From assembly GCF_020164455.1 (NCBI RefSeq), contig NZ_JAIQWW010000004.1, forward strand, positions 186,001-250,000: 64,000 nt of DNA. Reading direction: 5' to 3'. Numbering within the stretch: the first letter of the stretch is position 1; every line of letters begins with the position of its first letter. The DNA comes from Phyllobacterium chamaecytisi. Its GTDB lineage: Bacteria > Pseudomonadota > Alphaproteobacteria > Rhizobiales > Rhizobiaceae. Below are positions 44,702-54,282 of the stretch, piece by piece. The position numbers and the translations under genes are program-made. Under the pieces are notes generated by a model. That model was not told where the DNA came from, searched no databases, and saw only the letters and a program-made list of their open reading frames with translations.

Positions 44702-45505
44702 ATGAGCGAAGAAAAGCCGGAACAGACTTTCTTCTTCAACGAGCCCTCCGCAAAACTCTCTCCCAAACAACCACCCGTTGCAGCCGATAGCGTCGTCCGC
44801 AACGCGGAGCAGAAGAGCGATCCTGAAGAGGAACTTCCGCATTATCATGGGCATCGCGAGCGGGTAAGACAGCGGTTTCAAAAAGTCGGGCATGCGGGAT
44901 TTGCCGACTACGAGATGCTGGAAATATTGCTGTACCGCTCGATCAGGCAAGGCGATACGAAGCCGTTGGCCAAGGCCCTCCTGGCTCGCTTCGGATCACT
45001 GGCCGAGGTCCTTGGCGCTCCAGAACATCTTTTGCGCGAAGTGAAGGGGTGCGGTCCGGCCGTGACCTTCGACCTCAAGCTCGTCGCCGCACTGACCCAC
45101 CGTGTGATCCGCAGCGACATTCGCGAAAAGACAGTGTTGAGCTCATGGAGCAAGGTCATGGATTATTGCGTCGCGGCGATGGCATATGAGTCGCGCGAAC
45201 AATTTCGCATCCTGTTTTTGGACAAGAAAAATGCTTTGATCGCCGATGAAGTGCAACAGGTCGGGACGGTGGACCATACGCCAGTCTATCCGCGCGAGGT
45301 CATTGCGCGGGCACTGCAACTCGCTGCGAGTGGCATTATCCTCGCGCACAACCACCCTTCCGGTGACCCTACCCCCTCAAAAGCCGATATCGAAATGACG
45401 AGGACGATCGCCAATATCGGTGCACAAATGGGTATTGTCGTGCATGATCACATCATCATCGGCAAGAACGGCCATGCCAGCCTGAAGGGCCTCAAACTTT
45501 TCTGA
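44702..45505 (+). CDS. radC: RadC-family JAB1/MPN+ protein
   Basis: 267 residues. A helix-hairpin-helix segment ([30 protein letters not shown]) is followed by the RadC/JAMM domain with [35 protein letters not shown], which contains the HxH-x7-S-x2-D metal motif. The cellular role is not settled despite the name. It starts 12 bp after map. Confidence 0.94.
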   Translation: MSEEKPEQTFFFNEPSAKLSPKQPPVAADSVVRNAEQKSDPEEELPHYHGHRERVRQRFQKVGHAGFADYEMLEILLYRSIRQGDTKPLAKALLARFGSLAEVLGAPEHLLREVKGCGPAVTFDLKLVAALTHRVIRSDIREKTVLSSWSKVMDYCVAAMAYESREQFRILFLDKKNALIADEVQQVGTVDHTPVYPREVIARALQLAASGIILAHNHPSGDPTPSKADIEMTRTIANIGAQMGIVVHDHIIIGKNGHASLKGLKLF

Positions 45506-45590
45506 CGCAACCGCAAACGCGATCAAAATGTGCGGTCAGTATGAATTCCGCTATGATAAATCCCGTCGAGACCTCATCGGAGTGCAAATC

Positions 45591-46310
45591 ATGCTGCAAG
45601 CCTGTTTGAACGGCGGACGAACCCGCGACTTTCATCCTGCGGTCCCTTTTACCGCGGCAGAACTCGCCCATGATGCGGCGCAAAGTGTTGCTGCTGGCGC
45701 ACGGGAACTTCATGTACACCCACGCGGTGCGGATGGTGCTGAGAGCCTTGAGCCCGATGATGTAGCTCAGGCAATTCTGGCAATCCGTACCAGCGTCCCC
45801 GGTGTTCCCGTTGGACTATCCACCCACTGGCGCATTCCGCCCGGAGGCAAGGCCCGGCAAAGGCCGATTGAGCAATGGACCGTGCTGCCGGATTACGTTT
45901 CCATCAACCTCATTGAGGAGGACGCAGCGGAAATGATCTCGCTCGTCCTGGGTAAAGGCATGGGCATCGAAGCCGGCCTGTGGTCGGTGAGCGACGCGGA
46001 ACGCTTTATTGCTTTATCCACCGCCCCTAGATGCCTGCGCGTGTTGATCGAAATCAATGAACAGGACGCCGAGGAAGGTCTCTCCGTCGCAACCGGCATC
46101 ATATCCGTTCTCGAGCACGCCGATTTTGCGCTTCCAATTCTGTTGCATGGCGATGAAGCCAGTGTATGGCCGATGTTCACAGAAGCGATGGCGCGCGGCT
46201 ATGACAGCCGCATTGGCCTTGAGGACGGCAGGCTACTGCCATCAGGCAAGATGGCCACCGACAATGCCGATATCGTCCATGCCGCCATGATGATGCAAAA
46301 TCCCGCTTGA
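45591..46310 (+). CDS. BKACE/DUF849-family beta-keto acid cleavage enzyme-like protein
   Basis: 239 residues from the ATG at 45591 (GGAG upstream). Family landmarks are LQACLNGGRTRDFHPAVPFT, AGARELHVHPRGADGAE (zinc-binding HxH) and VGLSTHWRIPPGG. It is shorter than typical members (~270-310), mainly in the middle. These enzymes cleave beta-keto acids with acetyl-CoA; the substrate is not predictable. A single gene downstream of radC, convergent with the HD gene. Confidence 0.85.
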   Translation: MLQACLNGGRTRDFHPAVPFTAAELAHDAAQSVAAGARELHVHPRGADGAESLEPDDVAQAILAIRTSVPGVPVGLSTHWRIPPGGKARQRPIEQWTVLPDYVSINLIEEDAAEMISLVLGKGMGIEAGLWSVSDAERFIALSTAPRCLRVLIEINEQDAEEGLSVATGIISVLEHADFALPILLHGDEASVWPMFTEAMARGYDSRIGLEDGRLLPSGKMATDNADIVHAAMMMQNPA

Positions 46311-46319
46311 TCAGATGGC

Positions 46320-46964
46320 TTAAATTTCTTCGAGAAATTCGTCAAAGAACCGGCGAAGCCGTTGCTGCCGCGCTTGCGCAATTTTGGCACCCGTTTCGGT
46401 ATTGAAGCCCGCCACCAATTTGAAAAGTTTGGTCTGGAAATGGTCCAGCGCAAAACGCTTGTCGTCAAAGCCACAGTCAAGCGCTTGCGGATCCTCCGGA
46501 TCGTAGAGACCGCTACTCATTCTGCCGGCAATGTAAAAGCATCGCGCCACGCCAACCATGCCAATTGCATCGAGCCTGTCCGCGTCCTGTACGATTTTCG
46601 CTTCCAGCGTCGTCGGCTTTATACCGGCCGAGAAACTGTGCGCCTCAATAGCATGTGCTGCGGCCGCCACCTGCGACGAAGGCCAACCAAGATCAACAAG
46701 CACGCCGGACGCTTTTTCCGCGGCAAATCTTGAAGCCTGCGCACGAAACGGCGAGTTCTTCTCAACCGAAACGCAGTCGTGCAGAAGCGTCGCCGCCACC
46801 AATATTTGCTGATTGCCTCCTTCCACAGCCTGAATTGCCTGGGTGTTTTTCCACACGCGCAAAAGATGTGAAAAATCATGCGAGCCATCGCTTGAGCCAT
46901 CAAGCGTGTGGGGCAAAAGACGCTCGGCAAGAGTTTGGTACGGCGCAAACGCGGTAATGGTCAT
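46320..46964 (-). CDS. HD-domain phosphohydrolase
   Basis: 214 residues from the ATG at 46964, which begins MTITAFAPYQTLAERLLP; the longer open frame upstream is rich in Arg/Lys and overlaps the tig terminator and 3' end, so it is rejected. HD residues: SHDFSHLLRVWKNT, VAATLLHDCVSVEK and QDADRLDAIGMVGVAR. It is similar to YedJ-like hydrolases; the substrate is unknown. It is downstream of tig, separated by that gene's terminator. Confidence 0.88.
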   Translation of the reverse strand: MTITAFAPYQTLAERLLPHTLDGSSDGSHDFSHLLRVWKNTQAIQAVEGGNQQILVAATLLHDCVSVEKNSPFRAQASRFAAEKASGVLVDLGWPSSQVAAAAHAIEAHSFSAGIKPTTLEAKIVQDADRLDAIGMVGVARCFYIAGRMSSGLYDPEDPQALDCGFDDKRFALDHFQTKLFKLVAGFNTETGAKIAQARQQRLRRFFDEFLEEI

Positions 46965-47032
46965 CTGGTGCGATCCGGGAATCAAATGAAGACGTTCGCG
47001 TATCATGCATGAACGCTGCGCTATCCGGACAT

Positions 47033-47061
47033 AAAAAAGGCCGCTTGAAGCGGCCTTTTTT
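47033..47061 (-). terminator. Terminator of tig
   Basis: AAAAAAGGCCGCTTGAAGCGGCCTTTTTT forms a stem with T-runs on both strands, so it can end transcripts from either side. It lies 19 bp after the tig stop codon. Confidence 0.88.
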
Positions 47062-47079
47062 GGATGCTGTGGAGAGGGC

Positions 47080-48504
47080 TTATGCCTCGTCGTCTGTCTT
47101 CTTCTTCGCGGCCTTTTTCGGCGCCGCCTTCTTGGCAGGCTTCTTGGCTTCATCCGACTTGGCGTCAGCCTCGTCATCGGCCATCAACGCTTCCTTGGTC
47201 ACCTTCTTGTCGGTGACGTTGATGTTCGACAAAAGATGGTCGACCACCTTTTCCTCGAAGAGCGGAGCGCGGAGATTGTTGACCGCTTCCGGAGTCTTGC
47301 GGAAGAATTCATAGATCTGCTGTTCCTGACCGGGATACTGGCGAACCTGATCATAGACGGCACGCTGCAGCTCGTCTTCGGTCACTTCGATACCGGCCTT
47401 GTTGCCGATTTCCGAAAGAACGAGACCGAGACGAACGCGGCGTTCAGCCAGCTTGCGGTACTCGTCGCGAGCCTCTTCTTCCGTCGTGTCTTCGTCTTCG
47501 AAGGTCTTGCCGGCTTCCTGCAGGTCGTGGCCGATCTGTGCCCAGATGTTGTTGAACTCGGCATTGACCAGACGTTCTGGCGACTCGAACTGATATTCGC
47601 TGTCGAGCGCGTCAAGTATCTGGCGCTTCACCTTTTGACGAGTGAACTTGCCGTACTGGCTTTCGATCTGCTCGCGTATGACCTGACGCAGGCGATCGGC
47701 GCTTTCGATGCCAAGCTTCTTGGCAGTCTCGTCATTGATTTCGAGTTCGCCCGGCTTGGCAACTTCCTTGACGGTTACGTCGAAGGTTGCATCCTTGCCT
47801 GCAAGATGGGCTGCCTGGTATTCAGCCGGGAACGTGACCTTGATCTGCTTTTCATCGCCCGCCTTGGTGCCGATCAACTGATCTTCGAAGCCCGGGATGA
47901 ACTGGCCGGAACCGAGAACCAGCGTCGCATCGCTGTCCGCGCCACCATCGAAAGGAACGTCGTCGACCTTGCCGAGGTAGTCCATCGTGATGCGGTCGCC
48001 GCTTTCAGCTTTGCCCTTCTTCGTTTCGAAGGTCTGGGCAGAGCTCGCTACGCGCTTGACCTGCTCTTCGACTTCCTCATCGGAGACATCGACGACTTCG
48101 CGCGTGACATTGATCTTGGAGGTATCCTTGATCTCGATGGCAGGCAGAACTTCATAATTCAATGAGAATTCGAAATCGGCCTGACCGCTCAATACCTTGT
48201 CAGCTTCCTTCTCGTCTTCGGTCATGACGACCTCAGGCTGGGTAGCCGACTTTTCATTGCGTTCAGCAAGGATCGTGCGTGAAGAATCGCTCAAAATCTC
48301 ATTGACGACTTCAGCCATGAATGACTTGCCGTACATCTTGCGCAGGTGCGCCATAGGCACTTTACCTGGACGGAAACCATTGATGCGCGCTTTTGCGCTG
48401 GCGCCTTGTAGGCGTTCGGAAAGCTTTGCTTCCAGATCCTTGGCCGGAACAACGACCTTGATCTCGCGCTTCAGCCCTTCATTGAGCGTTTCAGTAACCT
48501 GCAT
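47080..48504 (-). CDS. tig: Trigger factor
   Basis: 474 residues from the ATG at 48504 (GAAGG upstream); an upstream frame start at 48624 would add 40 unconserved residues. The ribosome-binding tail with [16 protein letters not shown] (signature GFRxGKxP), the FKBP-type PPIase domain ([20 protein letters not shown]) and the long helical chaperone domain are present. The C terminus ends in a Lys/Ala-rich tail ([16 protein letters not shown]). It is the ribosome-associated folding chaperone. Confidence 0.95.
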   Translation of the reverse strand: MQVTETLNEGLKREIKVVVPAKDLEAKLSERLQGASAKARINGFRPGKVPMAHLRKMYGKSFMAEVVNEILSDSSRTILAERNEKSATQPEVVMTEDEKEADKVLSGQADFEFSLNYEVLPAIEIKDTSKINVTREVVDVSDEEVEEQVKRVASSAQTFETKKGKAESGDRITMDYLGKVDDVPFDGGADSDATLVLGSGQFIPGFEDQLIGTKAGDEKQIKVTFPAEYQAAHLAGKDATFDVTVKEVAKPGELEINDETAKKLGIESADRLRQVIREQIESQYGKFTRQKVKRQILDALDSEYQFESPERLVNAEFNNIWAQIGHDLQEAGKTFEDEDTTEEEARDEYRKLAERRVRLGLVLSEIGNKAGIEVTEDELQRAVYDQVRQYPGQEQQIYEFFRKTPEAVNNLRAPLFEEKVVDHLLSNINVTDKKVTKEALMADDEADAKSDEAKKPAKKAAPKKAAKKKTDDEA

Positions 48505-49047
48505 GTCCAAACCTTCACTTTTTAACATTCGTCCCGCCGTCACCGGCTCTTTCGCCAAATTGCGGGAGAAAAACTCATGCCGTCGTGGCTTCTGGTTCGG
48601 ATGGAGTGAGCCACGCTCTACCATCCGCGTTGATTTTATTGGTTTATTTCTAACTCAACTTCGTTTTGTAGCATTGATCGTACCACACAATCCGGCACAA
48701 AGTTACGGAAGAAACAGTACCCTTACCGACTGGTCGCTCCCTTTACTTGCCTTACGTATAAAAATCAATGGTAGAGCCTTTGCGGGGGATGAAATTGCTT
48801 GTCACCAGCCCATTGCCACCCGCGATTGCAGGGTGACAACGAAATCGAACTGTGCAAATCTGCCCGCACGGGGTTTTGAAACAGATCGATTATGACCACG
48901 CCTTGTCCGAAAGTCGTCGTATTAGAAGCTCTGTGAACTGACTTGCAATATTAGATTGATCGTCCGCGGAAACCTGTCTTCGAGCCATTCAATCGATTGA
49001 GCAGATTGGCATTTTTCCCCGTACCACACGCTGGAAGTCTCATTGCC
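48505..49047. other. Intergenic region between tig and the RND operon
   Basis: About 540 bp that must contain the divergent promoters of tig and of the efflux operon. No regulator gene, RNA gene or clear operator palindrome was seen. Repeats of families 1 and 2 are absent. Confidence 0.5.
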
Positions 49048-50229
49048 ATGGAGGCCTATCCCTTGTCACGCGCGTTGTTTACAGCCTTAAAATTTGGTTT
49101 TACCGCCGCTACCTTGTCGGCATCGGCAGCCCTCGCCCAGGAAGCCGCGGCTCCACCTCCTCCCCCGACTGTGACGGTTGCAAAGCCGGTCGTGCGCGAC
49201 GTGGTTGACAGCGATGAGTTTATCGGACGATTTGAAGCCGTCGATCAGGTTGCCGTCCGTTCGCGCATCGATGGATATCTCGATACAGTTCACTTCACCG
49301 ATGGCGCATTGGTAAAGAAAGGCGATCCGCTCTTCACGATTGACCAGCGGCCCTATATCACTGCCCTGGCGCAGGCACAATCATCGCTCGAAGTTGCCAA
49401 GACAACGCTGACTTACGCTGAAGCACAGTACAAGCGGACGGAATCGCTCACCGGCAGCGGCACGCTGTCCGTATCGACGCTCGATGACCAGCGGCGCGCT
49501 TTCCTTGCGGGGCAAGCCAGTGTGGCCGGCGCTCAGGCGGCTGTCGATAACGCTCAGCTCAATCTTGTATATACGCAGATCACTGCGCCGCAGGACGGCC
49601 GCATCGATCGCCGGCTGATTTCGGTCGGCAATCTGGTCAATGCCAATGACACAGTCCTGACCACGATCGTCTCGCTTGACCCGATCGATTTCTACTTCGA
49701 CGTCGATGAGCGCAACCTGCTCAACTATGCGCGGACGGCGCGCGAGCGTGGTAGCAATTTGCAGGAAGGCGGTGGCGGTCTCGACGTCACGGTCAAACTC
49801 ACAGACTCCAACGAACCGCCGGTCAAGGGCAAACTCGACTTTGCTGAAAATCGGCTCGATGATGCGACAGGCACAATGCGGGTTCGCGCTCGCTTCGCCA
49901 ATCCCAAATTCATTCTCCAGCCGGGGCTTTTCGGCCGCGTCGAAGTGGCCGCCTCGAACACCTATAAGGGAATTTTGGTCCCTGACGAAGCTGTCGGCTC
50001 GGACCAGAATGAACGCGTTGTCTTTGTCGTCGCTGAGGACGGCACTGTCACGAGCAAACCCGTTCGCCCAGGTCCCAAGCTTTATGGCTACCGCGTCATT
50101 CGCGAGGGGCTGACAGGTGATGAGACAATCGTCATCAATGGGTTGATGCGCGTTCGTCCCGGCGGCAAGGTTAAACCCGAACTCGTCCAGCTTCCGCCAG
50201 AGGCGAAGACGGCGGAGGCCAGTCAATGA
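49048..50229 (+). CDS. RND efflux periplasmic adaptor (membrane fusion protein)
   Basis: 393 residues from the ATG at 49048. The signal peptide ends SAALAQEAA. Then come a biotinyl-lipoyl-like beta domain (RSRIDGYLDTVHFTDGALVKKGDPLFTID), an alpha-helical hairpin (SLEVAKTTLTYAEAQYKRTESL), and the beta-barrel and membrane-proximal domains with YTQITAPQDGRIDRRLISVGNLV. It links the inner-membrane pump to the outer-membrane TolC-like channel. It lacks a lipobox. It overlaps the pump gene by 4 bp. Confidence 0.93.
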   Translation: MEAYPLSRALFTALKFGFTAATLSASAALAQEAAAPPPPPTVTVAKPVVRDVVDSDEFIGRFEAVDQVAVRSRIDGYLDTVHFTDGALVKKGDPLFTIDQRPYITALAQAQSSLEVAKTTLTYAEAQYKRTESLTGSGTLSVSTLDDQRRAFLAGQASVAGAQAAVDNAQLNLVYTQITAPQDGRIDRRLISVGNLVNANDTVLTTIVSLDPIDFYFDVDERNLLNYARTARERGSNLQEGGGGLDVTVKLTDSNEPPVKGKLDFAENRLDDATGTMRVRARFANPKFILQPGLFGRVEVAASNTYKGILVPDEAVGSDQNERVVFVVAEDGTVTSKPVRPGPKLYGYRVIREGLTGDETIVINGLMRVRPGGKVKPELVQLPPEAKTAEASQ

Positions 50230-53200
50230 GATTTGCGCATTTCTTCATCGATCGGCCGATCTTTGCATCTGTCCTTTCGATCGTGCTGCTGCTTGTCGGC
50301 AGCATTGCCTATACGCAGCTCCCCGTCGCCCAATATCCAGAAATCGCTCCGCCGACCATCGTGGTGCGCACGTCGTATCCGGGCGCCGATGCGGAAACCA
50401 TTGCGAATACTGTAGCCACCCCGATCGAGCAGCAGATCAACGGCGTCGAGGACATGCTTTACATGTCATCCTATTCGACAGCCGACGGCTCGATGTCGCT
50501 GACCATCACCTTCAAGCTCGGTACCGATCTCGACAAGGCACAGGTCCTTGTGCAGAACCGCGTCGCGATCGCTGTGCCTCAGCTGCCGGAAGACGTCCAG
50601 CGCAACGGCATAACCACGACGAAAAGCTCGCCTGACCTGATGATGGTCGTGCACGTGCTTTCGCCGGATAACCGCTATGACCAGCTCTACGCGTCGAACT
50701 ATGCCAACACCCGCATCCGCGATGTGCTGCTGCGGCTCGACGGCGTCGGCGACATCACCATTTTCGGTGAGCGTCAATATTCGATGCGCGTCTGGCTCGA
50801 TCCGCAGAAACTGGCCGCCTATAGCATGACGTCGGGCGATGTCGTGCAGGCATTGCGCGACCAGAATGTTCAGGTCAATGGCGGCGCCATCGGCGGACCA
50901 CCAACATCTGGCACAAACGCCTTTCAGTATACTGTCACGATGCAGGGCCGGTTCGAAGATGCAAGGCAATTTCGCTATGTGATCGTCAAGACCGGCGCAG
51001 ACGGCCGCCTGGTCCAGTTGCAGGATGTTGCCCGCATTGAACTTGGTGCGAAAGACTATGTGACCAACAGCTATCTCGATGGCAGTCCCGCCGTGGCGCT
51101 CGGTATTTTCAGCCGGCCCGGCACCAATGCGCTGGCAGCTGCGGCGACCATCAAATCCACAATGCAGGAGCTTGCCAAGGATTTCCCCCCAGGGCTCAAA
51201 TACGACATCGTCTATGATCCGACGGAATTCATCGCTGAGTCGATCAACGATGTTTACACGACGATCTTCGAAGCTGTGATTCTCGTCGCACTTGTCGTGC
51301 TTGTCTTCCTGCAATCGTGGCGTACCGCCATCATTCCTATCGTTGCCATCCCGGTCTCGTTGATCGGCACGTTCGCCATTCTTCTGGCATTCGGCTTTTC
51401 GCTGAATATGCTGACCCTGTTCGGTCTTGTTCTGGCCATCGGTATCGTCGTCGATGATGCGATTGTCGTCGTGGAAAACGTGGAACGAAACCTGGCATCT
51501 GGCATGACGCCAAAGCAGGCGTCGCATACCACCATGGATGAAGTGGGCACCGCTGTTATCGCCATCTCGCTGGTGCTGATTGCAGTGTTCGTACCAACGG
51601 CTTTCATTCCCGGCATTTCCGGCCAGTTCTACCTGCAGTTTGCCGTAACGATTTCTGCGGCAACAGCTATTTCGGCTCTCAACTCGCTGACGCTCTCGCC
51701 CGCCCTGGCAGCAATTGTCCTGCGTCCACACGATCACGCGGTTTCCAACAATCCGCTCGCGCGTTTCGGGCGAAGCCTCGCCAACGGCTTCAACAGAGGC
51801 TTCGATAGAATGGCATCGGGCTATTCCTGGATCGTAAGGCACCTTGTGGGATCAACGATCGGCCTTCTTGCCTCGCTTCTCGTGTTCGTCGGACTCCTTG
51901 GAGCCACATGGTACATGTCGAATCTGGTACCGCGCGGCTTCATTCCCCAGATGGATCAGGGCTATGCCATCGTCGTTATCCAGCTGCCGGACGGAGCCTC
52001 CCTCGCCCGCACAGATGCGGTGGTCCAAGAGGCCTCGAAGATCATCCGTGGCATCCCCGGCGTCAGAAACTCCGTCGCCTTCGCCGGCTTCAGTGGCGCG
52101 ACCTTCACGAATGCTTCGAATGCCGGCGTCGTTTTCGCGCCGTTCCAGCCGTTTGACGAGCGGATCAAGAATGGCCAGTCGGCGACTTCGATCATTGGCC
52201 AGATCTATGGAAGTCTGCAGAGCATTCAGGAAGCTTTCATCATCGCGGTGCCGCCGCCATCGATTCGCGGTGTCGGCAACGCCGGTGGTTTCAAGATGCA
52301 GCTCCTCGATCGCGACAGTTCCGACATGCGCCGCGTTCTGGGTCTGGCCCAACAGATGATGGGAGAAGCCAACCAGACACCTGGTCTGACCGGCGTCTAT
52401 ACGACGTTCTCCGCCTCGAGCCCGCAATATTTCCTTGAGATCGATCGCGACAAGGCTCGGGCATTGAACGTGCCCATTCCGAACATCTTTGAGGCGCTAT
52501 CGATCAATCTCGGCACGTCTTATGTGAACGATTTCAACGCTTACGGCCGTGTTTATCAAGTACGCGCGCAGGCCGATCAGCAATTCCGCGTGGATCGGGC
52601 GGACATTCTCGCGCTGAAGGTTCGCTCGGCGACTGGCGCGCTCGTCCCGCTGGGTACACTTGTCGAAATCAGGGATACAACCGGACCATCGCTCGTGCAG
52701 CGGTACAACATGTACGTGTCGGTTCCGCTCCAGGGCAATTCTGCTCCCGGAGTTTCTACCGGTACAGGTCTCGACAAGATGGAAGAGCTTGCGGCGAAGA
52801 CCTTGCCACCCGGCACAACCTTCAACTGGACCGAGCTTGCATTGCAAGAGAGAAGCACCGGGAATACGGCGATACTGATTTTTGGTCTTTCCGTTGTTTT
52901 CGTCTTTCTTGCGCTGGCCGCCCAATATGAAAGCTGGGTCCTGCCGCTGGCGATCATCCTGATCGTACCATTGGCCGTGCTGGCGGCGCTCATCGGCGTG
53001 CACCTGCGAGGTATGGACAACAATATCCTGACGCAGATTGGGCTCGTCGTCCTGATTGGCCTGGCGGCGAAGAACGCGATTCTCATTGTTGAATTCGCCC
53101 GACAACACCAGGAGGAAGGTGCCACGCCGGTCGAAGCTGCCATCGAGGCCAGCCGGCTGCGCCTGCGTCCGATCCTGATGACCGCCTTCGCCTTCATCTT

Positions 53201-53393
53201 CGGCGTTGTACCACTGATGATCGCACAGGGACCAGGTGCCGAAATGCGCCAGTCGCTCGGTACGGCGGTGTTTTCGGGCATGCTCGGCGTTACGTTCTTC
53301 GGCCTGTTCCTGACACCGGTGTTCTACGTCGCACTCCGATCTTTCGGCCGCAAACGTAAAGTGGTGGCGGAAGAAGCCCCCGCCGCCCACTAG
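50226..53393 (+). CDS. HAE1-family RND efflux permease
   Basis: 1055 residues, standard for AcrB/MexB-like transporters. The N-terminal FFIDRPIFASVLSIVLLLVG, TM4 proton-relay aspartates in GIVVDDAIVVVENV, and the TM10 lysine in GLAAKNAILIVEFA are present. The two periplasmic loops and 12 helices are intact. No outer-membrane TolC gene is adjacent, as in Brucella BepDE/BepFG systems that use a separate channel. The likely function is export of drugs, dyes or detergents driven by proton entry. Confidence 0.95.
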   Translation: MRFAHFFIDRPIFASVLSIVLLLVGSIAYTQLPVAQYPEIAPPTIVVRTSYPGADAETIANTVATPIEQQINGVEDMLYMSSYSTADGSMSLTITFKLGTDLDKAQVLVQNRVAIAVPQLPEDVQRNGITTTKSSPDLMMVVHVLSPDNRYDQLYASNYANTRIRDVLLRLDGVGDITIFGERQYSMRVWLDPQKLAAYSMTSGDVVQALRDQNVQVNGGAIGGPPTSGTNAFQYTVTMQGRFEDARQFRYVIVKTGADGRLVQLQDVARIELGAKDYVTNSYLDGSPAVALGIFSRPGTNALAAAATIKSTMQELAKDFPPGLKYDIVYDPTEFIAESINDVYTTIFEAVILVALVVLVFLQSWRTAIIPIVAIPVSLIGTFAILLAFGFSLNMLTLFGLVLAIGIVVDDAIVVVENVERNLASGMTPKQASHTTMDEVGTAVIAISLVLIAVFVPTAFIPGISGQFYLQFAVTISAATAISALNSLTLSPALAAIVLRPHDHAVSNNPLARFGRSLANGFNRGFDRMASGYSWIVRHLVGSTIGLLASLLVFVGLLGATWYMSNLVPRGFIPQMDQGYAIVVIQLPDGASLARTDAVVQEASKIIRGIPGVRNSVAFAGFSGATFTNASNAGVVFAPFQPFDERIKNGQSATSIIGQIYGSLQSIQEAFIIAVPPPSIRGVGNAGGFKMQLLDRDSSDMRRVLGLAQQMMGEANQTPGLTGVYTTFSASSPQYFLEIDRDKARALNVPIPNIFEALSINLGTSYVNDFNAYGRVYQVRAQADQQFRVDRADILALKVRSATGALVPLGTLVEIRDTTGPSLVQRYNMYVSVPLQGNSAPGVSTGTGLDKMEELAAKTLPPGTTFNWTELALQERSTGNTAILIFGLSVVFVFLALAAQYESWVLPLAIILIVPLAVLAALIGVHLRGMDNNILTQIGLVVLIGLAAKNAILIVEFARQHQEEGATPVEAAIEASRLRLRPILMTAFAFIFGVVPLMIAQGPGAEMRQSLGTAVFSGMLGVTFFGLFLTPVFYVALRSFGRKRKVVAEEAPAAH

Positions 53394-53400
53394 CAAAATA

Positions 53401-53424
53401 GCGCGAGGCTTTTCAGCCTCGCGC
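53401..53424 (+). terminator. GC-rich hairpin downstream of the RND operon
   Basis: GCGCGAGGC/GCCTCGCGC (53401-53409 with 53416-53424), loop TTTTCA, 8 bp after the permease stop. There is no T-tract, so it may be an mRNA 3' stabiliser or a Rho-dependent end rather than a classic terminator. Confidence 0.5.
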
Positions 53425-53457
53425 CGCTCAACAGCTGCTCCCAACAGCTACGCCCTC

Positions 53458-53732
53458 TAGAGCCTCGTGCGATAATATTGATGCGTTCTGCCGGAGGGAA
53501 TTCGCGGACAAGGTCAAGGGGTTTGGTGAGGCCGATGTTTATCCATCGGACGAAGCCGAAGCCCGATGGATTTGGCCCGAATTCACCCGGCCCTTCGGGT
53601 TTCCGGCGGGCGGCCAACCACTTTGTCAGGCGGCGTCGGACGATGGAAAGGCATCGGCCTCGCCACCTTCCGCGTGGATTGTCTCGCCATCCGTGAAACA
53701 GAACTGCACCAATATTGTCGCACGAGGCTCTA
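53458..53732. repeat. Dispersed ~275-bp palindromic element, copy 2
   Basis: Outer arms start TAGAGCCTCGTGCGATAATA (53458) and end in the near-complement at 53732; the two imperfect positions are T-G and A-C. The inner stem GGTGAGGCCGATG (53525-53537) pairs with 53652-53664 with one T-G. The body repeats that of 1839-2110 over most of its length, including AATTCACCCGGCCCTTCGGG. In the 11 bases after AGAGC the arms differ from copy 1 almost throughout but remain complementary to each other. Confidence 0.85.
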
Positions 53733-53856
53733 TAGTTACTGTTACGTACTTTCTTCGAAATTCGTCAACATGCATGCTGCGCTTGCACGGACAGTATTTT
53801 GGCCGCGTGGGATGATGGTCGATCGCGACCATAGAGCACTGAGGGGAATGGGATAA

Positions 53857-54279
53857 ATGGCCGACGCAATACACCCGGCAGCGATAGAACATCTGCCGGT
53901 TTTTATCACCGCCCCCGGTCAAACCGACTGGCTGTTCAGCGGGGTTGTCGTGTTCCTGTTGGCAATGATCCTCATCGTCGGCAATTTCTATTTCCGACTG
54001 CATGCCCTGCCGGAGCAAATGGCGCATCGGGGGAAAAAGGTGCAAATGGAGATTGTGGCCGTCCTGGCGCTCATTTCCCTGTTTACCCACAACCATATCT
54101 TCTGGATCGCCGGCCTGTTGCTGGCATTGATTGATTTTCCGGATTTCTCCTCGCCGATGATTTCAATTGCACAGTCGCTCGAGAAACTCTCCGGACGCGC
54201 TAGAACCGGCGAGGATGAGGCAATCGTCTCCCCGCCTGAACCGGAGCCGAAATCTGACACCGCAGGCGGGGGTATCTGA
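53857..54279 (+). CDS. DUF3302/YiaW-like small membrane protein
   Basis: 140 residues with two predicted membrane helices (about 26-47 and 67-90) and a polar C-terminal tail. VVVFLLAMILIVGNFYFRLHALPEQMAHRGK followed by a second hydrophobic pair resembles the YiaW (DUF3302) pattern. The adjacent gene, 3 bp downstream, encodes a HlyD-like protein, the same pairing as yiaW-yiaV in E. coli. The function is unknown. Similarity is judged by pattern and context, not by alignment. Confidence 0.65.
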   Translation: MADAIHPAAIEHLPVFITAPGQTDWLFSGVVVFLLAMILIVGNFYFRLHALPEQMAHRGKKVQMEIVAVLALISLFTHNHIFWIAGLLLALIDFPDFSSPMISIAQSLEKLSGRARTGEDEAIVSPPEPEPKSDTAGGGI

Positions 54280-54282
54280 GTC

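Noticed and set aside
46965-47177. Arg/Lys-rich N-terminal extension of the HD protein
   Set aside because: It overlaps the tig terminator and the antisense of the tig Lys/Ala-rich tail; the ATG at 46964 gives the conserved start.
50466-51842. A 458-codon minus-strand open frame within the RND permease gene
   Set aside because: Antisense shadow of a clear AcrB-like protein; rich in Asp/Asn/His/Arg with no family features.
53401-53424. Hairpin after the RND operon as an intrinsic terminator
   Set aside because: Kept only as a low-confidence hairpin, because no T-tract follows the stem.
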